Assembly: GCF_001656035.1 (NCBI RefSeq)
Contig: NZ_CP010029.1
Coordinates: forward strand, 1,082,885 to 1,146,884
Direction: 5' to 3'
Origin: Yersinia entomophaga
GTDB lineage: Bacteria; Pseudomonadota; Gammaproteobacteria; Enterobacterales; Enterobacteriaceae
Length of the DNA: 64,000 nucleotides
The notes beneath the pieces are model-generated. The model was not told the origin of the DNA and searched no databases. It was given only the letters and a program-made list of their open reading frames with translations. The first letter of the stretch is position 1; each line of letters opens with the position of its first letter. Positions 56,798 through 64,000 of the stretch are shown here, one piece after another. The position numbers and the translations under genes were made by a program.

Positions 56798-59152
56798 TTA
56801 CGAAGATATTGCTGATTTTTCTGCGGCTTTTTTGGCTTTGACTCTGGCAATGGCTGCCGCCACCGCCGCTTTACGCGGATCGTCCGTCGGGTTATTCACG
56901 GCTTCGCTGACGACGGGAGTGGCGCTGTCATCTTGTTGATTTTGCGCGGCTTTTTTGGCTTTGACTCTGGCAATGGCTGCCGCCACCGCCGCTTTACGCG
57001 GATCGTCCGTCGGGTTATTCACGGCTTCGCTGGCGACGGGAGTGGTGATGGCATCTTGTTGATTTTGCGCAGCTTTTTTGGCTTTGACTCTGGCAATGGC
57101 TGCCGCCACCGCCGCTTTACGCGGATCGTCCGTCGGGTTATCCACGGCTTCGCTGGCGACGGGAGTGGCGCTGGCATCTTGTTGATTTTGCGCGGCTTTT
57201 TTGGCTTTGACTCTGGCAATGGCTGCCGCCACCGCCGCTTTACGCGGATCGTCCGTCGGGTTATTCACGGCTTCGCTGGCGACGGGAGTGGTGATGGCAT
57301 CTTGTTGATTTTGCGCGGCTTTTTTGGCTTTGACTCTGGCAATGGCTGCCGCCACCGCCGCTTTACGCGGATCGTCCGTCGGGTTATTCACGGCTTCGCT
57401 GACGACGGGAGTGGCGCTGTCATCTTGTTGATTTTGAGCGGCTTTTTTGGCTTTGACTCTGGCAATGGCTGCCGCCACCGCCGCCTGACGATCGTCGGTT
57501 GATTCTGGTGTAGACGTTGTCGCTTCGCGTTTTTCTGCCTGACGTGCTCGAGCCTGTGCTTTTCTGGCTTCTCGAGCGGCGATGATGGCACTGTTATCTG
57601 GCATTTCACCTGGTTGTACGTTAATCGCTGTGTCGGAAGATTTCTGCGCCGCAATTCGCTCCATCGCAGCCTGTACTGCCTGTTGATCGCTATCGGTCAA
57701 TTTGACCGCTGCTTGTTTATGTCGTTGTTCTCTAGCCTGTTTTTCCCGTTCCAGACGAGCCTGTTTGGCCTCAAAACGCGCCTTGGCTTCGGCCGCTCGC
57801 GCAGCCTCCTGATCCAGCGCTTTAATTTCGGCTTTTTCTTTTCTGTAATACTGCACTAACGGAATATTACTCGGGCAAACATAGGCACAGGCACCACACT
57901 CAATACAATCAAACAGATTATGATTGCGGGCTTTTTCATGCTCTTCGCCGCGGCTGAACCAGTAAAGCTGCTGTGGCAACAGCCCCGCCGGGCAGGCATC
58001 GACACACAGCCCGCAGCGAATACAGGCTTCTTCCTGCTCGCTGATACCGATCTCGGTTTCAGCGGGAGCCAGAATACAGTTACTGATTTTGACTATCGGC
58101 ACATCCAGACTTGGCAGCGTAAAGCCCATCAGTGGGCCGCCCATAATCACCATTGGCTGCGCTTGCGGAGTAAAGCCAGCCAGCGCCAGCAGATGGAGCA
58201 CCGGCGTACCGATCCTGGCCCAGAAATTGCCGGGACGAGAAAGGGCGTCGCCGGTCAGAGTCACGACACGCTCAATCAGCGGTTCGCCGTCGATAATAGC
58301 TCTTTTGATCGCGACGACGGTTCCAACGTTTTGCATCAATACACCGATGGCTGAGGAATGCTTACCGAAAGGCACTTCCTGACCGGTCAGAATTTTAGTG
58401 AGCTGTTTGGCTCCGCCGGAAGGATATTTGGTCGGTATGACGCGTAACAGAATCGACGAATGGCCGGCCAACGACTGCTTCAGGGCTTCAATGGCTTCCG
58501 GTTTATTGTCTTCGATGCCAATCAACACCCGCTCAGGTTGTAGCAAGTGAATTAAGATATTGATTCCGCTGACCACTTCGTCGGCATGATCCTGCATCAG
58601 TCGATCATCGGCGGTAATATAAGGTTCACATTCGGCGGCGTTAATGATTAAGGTTTTAACGCCGTTTAAACCACCCTGTAATTTGCTTGCCGTAGGGAAT
58701 CCCGCGCCGCCCAGCCCGGCAATACCGGCCTGATGAATACGTTCCAACAAATCGTGGGGCTGAGCCTGCTGATAATCGGGTAGGGGATGGCGTTCACACC
58801 AGCGGTCTTCTCCATCCGGTGTAATATGTACACAAATCTCGGCTAAACCAGATGGATGCGCAGTCGTGTGTGGCGCAATTGCAGTGATCAAACCGGATGT
58901 CGGCGCATGAACCGGGACGGTGCGTCCGCGCCCAACGGTCAGCGGCTGACCTTTCAACACGTTATCGCCCGCTTTTACTCGTAGTTCGCCTTCCGGCCCT
59001 AAATGCTGCTGGAGCGGGATAATAAATTGATCGGGAAGCGGCGCAATACGCATGGGTACGCGGCTGGATTGCACTTTCATTTCCGGTGGATGAATGCCGC
59101 CATCAAAGTCCCAGATTTTATCTTTCTTACGCGGTGTAAATAGCTTAAACAT
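56798..59152 (-). CDS. rsxC: Electron transport complex subunit RsxC, with long repeat tail
   Basis: Cytoplasmic peripheral subunit of the Rsx complex, carrying NADH/FMN-binding and two [4Fe-4S] clusters. The 784-residue protein has the N-terminal RnfC barrel (GGIHPPEMK), the nucleotide-binding [16 protein letters not shown], and ferredoxin motifs [12 protein letters not shown] and [12 protein letters not shown]. From about residue 445 the tail is Ala/Lys/Arg/Gln-rich coiled coil, and the last approximately 230 residues are six tandem 41-residue repeats of the type [17 protein letters not shown]. The start ATG overlaps the rsxB end by 8 nt. Confidence 0.96.
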   Translation of the reverse strand: MFKLFTPRKKDKIWDFDGGIHPPEMKVQSSRVPMRIAPLPDQFIIPLQQHLGPEGELRVKAGDNVLKGQPLTVGRGRTVPVHAPTSGLITAIAPHTTAHPSGLAEICVHITPDGEDRWCERHPLPDYQQAQPHDLLERIHQAGIAGLGGAGFPTASKLQGGLNGVKTLIINAAECEPYITADDRLMQDHADEVVSGINILIHLLQPERVLIGIEDNKPEAIEALKQSLAGHSSILLRVIPTKYPSGGAKQLTKILTGQEVPFGKHSSAIGVLMQNVGTVVAIKRAIIDGEPLIERVVTLTGDALSRPGNFWARIGTPVLHLLALAGFTPQAQPMVIMGGPLMGFTLPSLDVPIVKISNCILAPAETEIGISEQEEACIRCGLCVDACPAGLLPQQLYWFSRGEEHEKARNHNLFDCIECGACAYVCPSNIPLVQYYRKEKAEIKALDQEAARAAEAKARFEAKQARLEREKQAREQRHKQAAVKLTDSDQQAVQAAMERIAAQKSSDTAINVQPGEMPDNSAIIAAREARKAQARARQAEKREATTSTPESTDDRQAAVAAAIARVKAKKAAQNQQDDSATPVVSEAVNNPTDDPRKAAVAAAIARVKAKKAAQNQQDAITTPVASEAVNNPTDDPRKAAVAAAIARVKAKKAAQNQQDASATPVASEAVDNPTDDPRKAAVAAAIARVKAKKAAQNQQDAITTPVASEAVNNPTDDPRKAAVAAAIARVKAKKAAQNQQDDSATPVVSEAVNNPTDDPRKAAVAAAIARVKAKKAAEKSAISS
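56820..57500 (-). repeat. 123-bp in-frame tandem repeat in rsxC
   Basis: Six units of exactly 123 bp (41 codons), the last one cut short by the stop. Units are nearly identical; the variable part (DSATPVV / AITTPVA / ASATPVA) runs in the order A-B-C-B-A from the protein N- to C-terminal side. Confidence 0.95.
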
Positions 59153-59753
59153 GTTGCTCCACGTCGATCAATTTCACTGGAATAATCTGTGATGGGACGG
59201 TTTTCACCGGAATAGCGTTGAGATCCCACTTCCAGTTGGCGGTCGTGGTAGGAACCGGAATCATTTCAATACAATCGGTTGGGCAAGGATCAACGCATAA
59301 ATCACAACCGGTACAGAGATCCGGCAATACTGTATGCATGGCGCGGGTTGCGCCCACAATGGCATCGACCGGGCAGGCCTGAATACACTTGGTGCAGCCA
59401 ATACAGTTGCTTTCATCAATAAATGCCACTTTCCGCACCGGATTGGCCAGCGTTTCGTCGCCGTCCAACGGTTGCGGTTCTACGCCCAGTAAATCAGCCA
59501 GTTTAAGCATAACCTGCTCGCCGCCGGGGGCACATTTATTGATTTTTTCGCCGCTGTTGGAGACCGCTTCAGCATAAGGACGACAGCCGGGATAGCCACA
59601 TTGGCCACACTGGCTTTGTGGCAGAAGCTCGTCGACCTGCTCAACGATGGGATCTTCGTCTACCTGAAACCGGCGCGCGGCAAAGCCTAGCACCACACCG
59701 GAAATTAGCGCTAGCATGCTGAGTGCGCCAATAGCAATCCATAACGACATCAT
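59145..59753 (-). CDS. rsxB: Electron transport complex subunit RsxB
   Basis: Ferredoxin-like subunit of the Rsx complex. It has an N-terminal membrane anchor (about 1-25), a Cys motif [15 protein letters not shown], and two [4Fe-4S] ferredoxin motifs, [12 protein letters not shown] and [12 protein letters not shown]. 202 residues. The ATG at 59753 overlaps the rsxA stop (TAATG). Overlap with rsxC at its end shows tight coupling of rsxA-B-C. Confidence 0.97.
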   Translation of the reverse strand: MMSLWIAIGALSMLALISGVVLGFAARRFQVDEDPIVEQVDELLPQSQCGQCGYPGCRPYAEAVSNSGEKINKCAPGGEQVMLKLADLLGVEPQPLDGDETLANPVRKVAFIDESNCIGCTKCIQACPVDAIVGATRAMHTVLPDLCTGCDLCVDPCPTDCIEMIPVPTTTANWKWDLNAIPVKTVPSQIIPVKLIDVEQHV

Positions 59754-60334
59754 TAGAATTTCACCAGCCCCGTAAAGCCCATAAAAGCTAATGACATCAG
59801 CCCGGCCGTAATCAATGCAATGGAGGAACCACGGAATGGCGCGGGAACATCGGCGACCGCCAGACGCTCGCGGATAGCCGCGAAGAGAACCATCACCAAA
59901 GAGAAGCCCGCCGCGGCGCTAAAACCGTAAACGGCTGATTGAAGGAAATTATGTGACTGGTTCACGTTCAGCAGGGCCACGCCCAATACCGCGCAGTTGG
60001 TTGTAATCAATGGCAAAAATATCCCCAGCAGACGATATAGCGCCGGACTGGTTTTGCGTACCACTAACTCGGTGAATTGCACCACTACGGCAATAACCAG
60101 AATGAATGCCAGCGTTCGTAAATAAACTAGCCCCAAAGGCAGCAAAATAAAGCTGTTCACCATCCACGCGCATACCGACGCCAGCGTCAGTACAAAAGTG
60201 GTTGCCAGCCCCATGCCGATAGCGGTTTCCAGTTTTTTGGAAACGCCCATAAACGGACACAGGCCAAGAAATTTGACCAGCACAAAGTTATTTACCAGAA
60301 CGGTGCTAACGAACAAAAGCAGGTATTCAGTCAT
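59753..60334 (-). CDS. rsxA: Electron transport complex subunit RsxA
   Basis: Membrane subunit of the Rsx complex, homologous to RsxE and to NqrE. The 193-residue protein has six membrane helices with family motifs [18 protein letters not shown] and [22 protein letters not shown] lies just before the ATG, immediately after the T-run of an upstream hairpin. First gene of the rsxABC block. Confidence 0.97.
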   Translation of the reverse strand: MTEYLLLFVSTVLVNNFVLVKFLGLCPFMGVSKKLETAIGMGLATTFVLTLASVCAWMVNSFILLPLGLVYLRTLAFILVIAVVVQFTELVVRKTSPALYRLLGIFLPLITTNCAVLGVALLNVNQSHNFLQSAVYGFSAAAGFSLVMVLFAAIRERLAVADVPAPFRGSSIALITAGLMSLAFMGFTGLVKF

Positions 60335-60342
60335 TGCGGAAC

Positions 60343-60392
60343 CTAAAAAAATAAAAGCCGCCTATTATCCGAAATTGGCGGCCTGACGACAA
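60343..60392 (-). promoter_or_regulatory. rsxA promoter overlapped by a terminator hairpin
   Basis: On the minus strand, -35 TTGTCG (60387-60392), 17 nt, -10 GATAAT (60364-60369). The same bases form a hairpin with arms GCCGCC and GGCGGC (60357-60362 and 60377-60382) followed by TTTTATTTTTTT and then the rsxA ribosome binding site. Transcripts coming from ydgK would meet a terminator; those from this promoter would start within or past the second arm. Confidence 0.65.
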
Positions 60393-60456
60393 CAGATGAA
60401 ATGCAGGGTTATTGCATTTTTCCCTCGATTTTATGGGGAATTAGTGCGTTGCGGCC

Positions 60457-60900
60457 TTAAATCTCCGTAAAAGTCCCTTTTACCCGAACAGATTTTTGCA
60501 TATAGGGTACAAAGCAAGCTGCTGCCAACAGAGGCCAGCCGAGGGCTCTCAGGGCAACTTCATCGGAAATTGGTGCGAAGGCGAAGGCTTTCAGTGCCAG
60601 AAGAACCGTCAGCAACAGCCACAAAATAAACAGTTTAGGGAAACGGCGGGAACGGCTGCAAAACAGCCATAGCATCCACAGCGTGAAGCCCCACATAAAC
60701 AGCGTTGTCACCACAGAAAAGTACCATTGAAGGGTAAATGCCTGTGAGTTGGCCATAAGGTATTCCCGCGACTCTGGTGTGACCACCGCCATAGCATACA
60801 GTGCCAACATCAACGTAGCGCTGAGCAAGGTGACAATCAGATAGGCCATTGGTGCCAGTAACCAACCGCCGATTCGCTGATATTCTTCAGAGTGAGACAT
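60457..60900 (-). CDS. ydgK: DUF2569 membrane protein YdgK
   Basis: A 147-residue inner-membrane protein with four hydrophobic segments, starting YQRIGGWLLAPMAYLI as in the YdgK/DUF2569 family. It lies upstream of rsxA on the same strand, the order seen in E. coli. Function unknown. Confidence 0.88.
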   Translation of the reverse strand: MSHSEEYQRIGGWLLAPMAYLIVTLLSATLMLALYAMAVVTPESREYLMANSQAFTLQWYFSVVTTLFMWGFTLWMLWLFCSRSRRFPKLFILWLLLTVLLALKAFAFAPISDEVALRALGWPLLAAACFVPYMQKSVRVKGTFTEI

Positions 60901-60930
60901 GACAAAACCTTATTCTTCATTACGCATTAA

Positions 60931-60948
60931 TGGCCGGATAACCGGCCA
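60931..60948 (-). terminator. Short hairpin between fhs and ydgK
   Basis: TGGCCGG and CCGGCCA pair around a 4-nt loop just after the fhs stop. No T-run, so only a weak terminator candidate. Confidence 0.4.
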
Positions 60949-60956
60949 ACAGATCG

Positions 60957-62693
60957 TTAGCTTAACCCGTAGATATGCCCTTCGTCATCTATATCAATAT
61001 GATGGTAGGCAGGCAAACTACCTAGCCCCGGCATGGTCATGATATTCCCAGCGTAAACCCGAACAAAACCGGCTCCGGCGGATACGGCGCAAGAAGTAAT
61101 CGGTAGCGTGAAGTCACGGGGAACGTTCTTTTTCGCGGGGTCTGCACTGATTGATAACGGCGTTTTAGCAACGCACAGCGGCAAGTGACCAAAGCCCTGC
61201 TCGGTAATATCCGCCAGTTGCTGGCGCGCCAGCGGGCTGAGCAGTACCTCTTTGGCTCCATAACGTTCGGCTAAACGGTTCAGTTTGGCTTCCAATGACA
61301 TGTCGTTCGAATAAGGCAATTTCGGTGTATTAGGGTTGTCGCAGGCTGCCAGTACGCAGCGTGCCAGTTGCTCAGTGCCTGCACCGCCGGTGGCAAAGGC
61401 ATGGCTAAGTTCGCAGGCCTGCGCTCCGGCAGATAAGGCGAAATCTTGCAGGAAGGCAAGCTCCTCCTCGCTATCGGTCGGGAAATGGTTTATGGCGACG
61501 ACCACAGGTAAACCGTAGCTGGCGGCATTATCAATATGCCATTTCAGGTTAGCGCAACCCTTGGCGAGCAGAGGAATATTGCTGTCAGCAATTTCTGCTG
61601 GCAAAGACTGGCCCGGTTTAATGTCAAAATCGCCGCTGTTAGCTTTGAGGCTGCGTAACGTAGCCACCAGAACCACGCAGGAAGGAGCGATGCCAGATTG
61701 GCGATATTTGATATTGAAGAATTTCTCCATCCCCATATCTGAGCCAAAACCGGCCTCGGTGACGACACAATCTGCCAGTTGCAGGCCTAAACGATCGGCG
61801 AGTACGGATGAGTTACCGTGCGCGATATTGGCGAAGGGGCCCGCGTGAATCAACACCGGCGTTTGCTCGCTGGTTTGCATTAACGTTGGGTGAATACTGT
61901 CTTTCATCAACGCAGTCATGGCACCCGCTACGCCTAAATCATCGGCGGTAATAGGTTGACCGCTGGTGGAATAAGCCAGAATAATTCGGCCGATACGACG
62001 GCGCATATCCTGCAATCCCTCCGCCAGCGCGAGAATAGCCATAAGCTCCGAAGCGGCTGTTATTTCTACGCGGTCGGCTCGTTCCACGCCGTGGCTGCCA
62101 CCTCCCACCCCTACGGTAATCTGGCGCAGAGCACGATCGTTATGATCCAGTACCCTTGGCCATAGAATGCGATGTGGATCGATACTCAGCCGTTCCATGC
62201 CGGTCTGCGGGCCGAAATCCTCACCGAGACGTTGTTCGTGGTAAAGGCGAGCGTCCAGTGCGGCGGCGGCCAGATTATGGGCTGAACTGATGGCGTGGAT
62301 ATCGCCGGTCAGATGAAGGTTGAGCTTTTCCATCGGTAAAACTTGCGACGCGCCACCGCCGGCGGCACCGCCCTTAACGCCAAACACCGGGCCAAGACTC
62401 GGTTGACGAATACAGGCGACACACCGCACGCCGAGTCGGTTGATGCCTTGGCTGAGCCCGATGGTTGTGACGGTTTTACCTTCGCCTAATGGGGTAGGTG
62501 TAATGCTGGAAACCAGGACCAATTTGCCCTGCGGCTTGTCGGCATCAATACAATCGATATCAATTTTAGCCATGTGCTTCCCATAGGGAATCAAAGCTTC
62601 ATCGGCTACCCCAAGGCTGCGGGCGACGGCCTCAATAGGCAGCAAAGCAGGGGCAACGGGCTTGTTTTCAATCGTCGATAATTTTTGTGTCAT
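60957..62693 (-). CDS. fhs: Formate-tetrahydrofolate ligase
   Basis: Makes 10-formyltetrahydrofolate from formate, ATP and tetrahydrofolate, a one-carbon entry point absent from E. coli K-12. The 578-residue protein has the ATP-binding [16 protein letters not shown] (about 65-80), [39 protein letters not shown], and the end [15 protein letters not shown]. The ATG at 62693 (MTQKLSTIE) is preferred to the frame extension at 62741. Upstream of ydgK on the same strand; adjacency to rsx may be coincidental. Confidence 0.95.
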   Translation of the reverse strand: MTQKLSTIENKPVAPALLPIEAVARSLGVADEALIPYGKHMAKIDIDCIDADKPQGKLVLVSSITPTPLGEGKTVTTIGLSQGINRLGVRCVACIRQPSLGPVFGVKGGAAGGGASQVLPMEKLNLHLTGDIHAISSAHNLAAAALDARLYHEQRLGEDFGPQTGMERLSIDPHRILWPRVLDHNDRALRQITVGVGGGSHGVERADRVEITAASELMAILALAEGLQDMRRRIGRIILAYSTSGQPITADDLGVAGAMTALMKDSIHPTLMQTSEQTPVLIHAGPFANIAHGNSSVLADRLGLQLADCVVTEAGFGSDMGMEKFFNIKYRQSGIAPSCVVLVATLRSLKANSGDFDIKPGQSLPAEIADSNIPLLAKGCANLKWHIDNAASYGLPVVVAINHFPTDSEEELAFLQDFALSAGAQACELSHAFATGGAGTEQLARCVLAACDNPNTPKLPYSNDMSLEAKLNRLAERYGAKEVLLSPLARQQLADITEQGFGHLPLCVAKTPLSISADPAKKNVPRDFTLPITSCAVSAGAGFVRVYAGNIMTMPGLGSLPAYHHIDIDDEGHIYGLS

Positions 62694-63317
62694 GGCGATA
62701 GGTGTTCCTGTTATTTGGCGGCAGAGCAACTGGCTGAACATAACCCGTGAATTATGTCATAGACCGGAGAGGAAGCTTGGCAGCAAATCAACAAAATGCG
62801 AATCAACGCGAAAAATAAAAAGAAACTGATGTAAATAAACCGGGGATATTGCAGAGGACTTGTTTTGAACATATTTTAACCATCAGTGCCGAGGGCGATT
62901 TGTTGATAATAATCCTCAAATAAAAATATTAAAAAATAATGTATTAATAGCTGTTAACTTTCATTATTAATGCTTAATAAAGTTTTAATACTATTAAAGA
63001 AATGAAGTAGATAGAGATAGAGAACAAGAAAAAATAACCAAAATCTGTCCATATCGATTGTGATTCCCCTGCCTTTACCCTGAAGCGGATCGAGTTTATG
63101 GCATTAAATTTATATGATGTGTTTTTATTTTAATTCATTAAAAACAATATGATAAAGAAATGGGTTTATGATAAACCCTTAAAGTTGTATATTAAATGCA
63201 TGTTTAAGGATATGATGATGCCTCGAACGATAGCCGATGGAACATTGATCACCGTTAGATTCAAACGATGAGCGAAGGAACGGCAATACATTCTAAATGA
63301 TTTAGAACGAGGTAATG
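62694..63317. promoter_or_regulatory. Divergent control region between fhs and the nitrate transporter
   Basis: 624 nt, strongly AT-rich. A partial FNR-like site TTGAT-AATA-ATCCT lies at 62903-62916 (8 of 10 to consensus). Near the right end a 7-bp perfect inverted repeat (TTCTAAA-TGA-TTTAGAA, 63291-63307) sits directly before the ribosome binding site of the transporter. A 19-codon ORF is described separately. Confidence 0.45.
63212..63271 (+). CDS. Putative 19-residue leader ORF ahead of the nitrate transporter
   Basis: Encodes MMMPRTIADGTLITVRFKR, with AAGGA just upstream of three consecutive ATG codons. It ends 46 nt before the transporter start. It might be a regulatory leader peptide, or chance. 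No homologue recognised. Confidence 0.3.
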   Translation: MMMPRTIADGTLITVRFKR

Positions 63318-64000
63318 ATGACGCAAATATCAATGTCAGATATGAAAGATAAAGGGCGTTTAATCACAGACTGGCGGCCGGAAGATGCTATTTTCTGGAA
63401 ACTACGTGGTCAATTTGTAGCAAGACGGAATCTCTGGATTTCTATTTTCTGTCTGCTATTAGCTTATTGTGTCTGGATGTTATTTAGCGCATTGGCAGTT
63501 AATTTAAATCACGTCGGATTTTCATTTTCGGCAGACCAACTGTTTATGCTGGCCGCATTACCTTCGGTATCTGGCACGTTATTGCGGGTAGCTTATTCCT
63601 TTATGGTGCCAATTTTTGGTGGTAGACGCTGGACCGCGGTGAGCACGGGGTTTTTGATTATCCCCTGCGTGTGGCTAGGTTTTGCGGTGCAGAACCCCAA
63701 GACCACCTTTGAAACCTTCGTCATTATCGCTCTACTATGCGGGTTTGCCGGAGCCAATTTTGCTTCCAGCATGGGAAATATCAGCTTCTTTTACCCGAAA
63801 GATAAACAAGGGCAGGCGCTTGGTTATAACGGCGGTTTGGGCAATATTGGCGTAAGCCTGATGCAATTGGTGGTACCCATTGCTATTTCGGTTTCGTTGT
63901 TTAGCGCCTTTGGCAGCGCAGGGAAACTGATGCCCGATGGGGAAACGCTGTGGCTGGAGAATGCGGCGTGGATCTGGGTCATTCCCCTTGGCATCGCCAC
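63318..64000 (+). CDS. NarK-type nitrate/nitrite transporter (3' end beyond window)
   Basis: The N-terminal 227 residues of an MFS transporter of the nitrate/nitrite porter family. The N-terminus LITDWRPEDAIFWKLRGQFVARRNLW and the nitrate signature GFAGANFASSMGNISFFYPKDKQG, then GYNGGLGNIGVS, match NarK/NarU of E. coli. NarK exports nitrite in exchange for nitrate during anaerobic respiration. Whether this is the NarK or NarU orthologue cannot be told without narXL or narGHJI context. GAGG lies 5 nt before the ATG at 63318; an ATG at 63315 is also possible. Confidence 0.93.
   Translation, partial: MTQISMSDMKDKGRLITDWRPEDAIFWKLRGQFVARRNLWISIFCLLLAYCVWMLFSALAVNLNHVGFSFSADQLFMLAALPSVSGTLLRVAYSFMVPIFGGRRWTAVSTGFLIIPCVWLGFAVQNPKTTFETFVIIALLCGFAGANFASSMGNISFFYPKDKQGQALGYNGGLGNIGVSLMQLVVPIAISVSLFSAFGSAGKLMPDGETLWLENAAWIWVIPLGIA

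Noticed and set aside
56820..57500. Possible CRISPR array
   Set aside because: Repeats are contiguous 123-bp coding units with no unique spacers.
56933..57502. 189-codon plus-strand frame with perfect internal repeats ([18 protein letters not shown])
   Set aside because: It is the antisense shadow of the rsxC 123-bp repeats; the unit length is a multiple of three, so every frame stays open. No ribosome binding site or independent family.

Overview
The window is a chromosomal segment of a gammaproteobacterium of the order Enterobacterales. Gene content and order follow the Escherichia coli tonB-trp-topA-cysB-acnA-pyrF region, joined to an rnb / nth-rsx block. Several features point away from E. 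coli itself and towards the Yersiniaceae/Budviciaceae side of the order: trpG and trpD are separate genes, a BON-domain lipoprotein gene lies between ompW and trpA, fhs (formate-tetrahydrofolate ligase) is present, and kch and yciQ are absent. Genus and species cannot be fixed from the sequence alone. No tRNA, rRNA, insertion sequence, prophage or CRISPR array was seen.

Layout. 1-1.7 kb: end of the opp oligopeptide ABC transporter (oppD partial, oppF). 1.8-4.2 kb: yciU, cardiolipin synthase, and the small gene yciY. 4.2-6.4 kb: AT-rich accessory stretch with small unrecognised genes and a GNAT acetyltransferase. 6.7-13.5 kb: yciI, tonB, yciA, yciB (ispZ), a SulP anion transporter, yciC, a YkgJ-like cysteine-cluster gene, ompW. 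13.6-21.2 kb: BON lipoprotein and the tryptophan operon trpL-E-G-D-CF-B-A on the minus strand, with its TrpR operator and attenuator. 21.3-27.6 kb: rnm-yciO, rluB, yciK-btuR, sohB, yciN. 28-32 kb: topA, cysB. 32.3-34.1 kb: AT-rich island with an orphan gene that resembles a degenerate C80/OspB-type cysteine-protease domain, and a decayed membrane-protein fragment. 34.2-45 kb: acnA, ribA, pgpB, lapAB, a small ribbon-helix-helix regulator, a YhcN/BhsA-like gene, pyrF-yciH, osmB, a DUF2164 gene, fsaA. 45-52 kb: YbdD/CstA transporter pair, rnb, a YdeP-like molybdopterin oxidoreductase. 52.3-62.7 kb: nth, the rsx (SoxR-reducing) genes, ydgK, fhs. 63.3 kb-end: a NarK-type nitrate/nitrite transporter, cut by the window edge.

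How it works together. Most of the window is core metabolism and envelope maintenance: peptide uptake, cardiolipin and undecaprenyl/phosphatidylglycerol phosphate metabolism, LPS control (LapAB), TonB energisation, tryptophan, pyrimidine, riboflavin and one-carbon synthesis, DNA topology and repair, and RNA turnover. Anaerobic or redox themes recur: a consensus FNR site ahead of ompW, a NarK-type transporter, the Rsx electron-transfer complex, and a YdeP-like oxidoreductase.

The most unusual points are: (1) the rsxABCDGE operon is split by a convergent-to-rsxC, divergent-to-rsxD Rob/SoxS-like AraC-family regulator; (2) an orphan AT-rich gene at 32.3 kb has a C80/OspB-like fold signature in which the expected His and Cys appear to be Tyr and Met; (3) the trp operator/promoter lies about 190 nt upstream of trpL, giving an unusually long leader; (4) RsxC carries a 123-bp in-frame minisatellite whose variants run in the order A-B-C-B-A. 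Several very small ORFs with good ribosome binding sites (yciY, trpL, a 30-codon gene ahead of topA, a 19-codon ORF ahead of the nitrate transporter) are also recorded.
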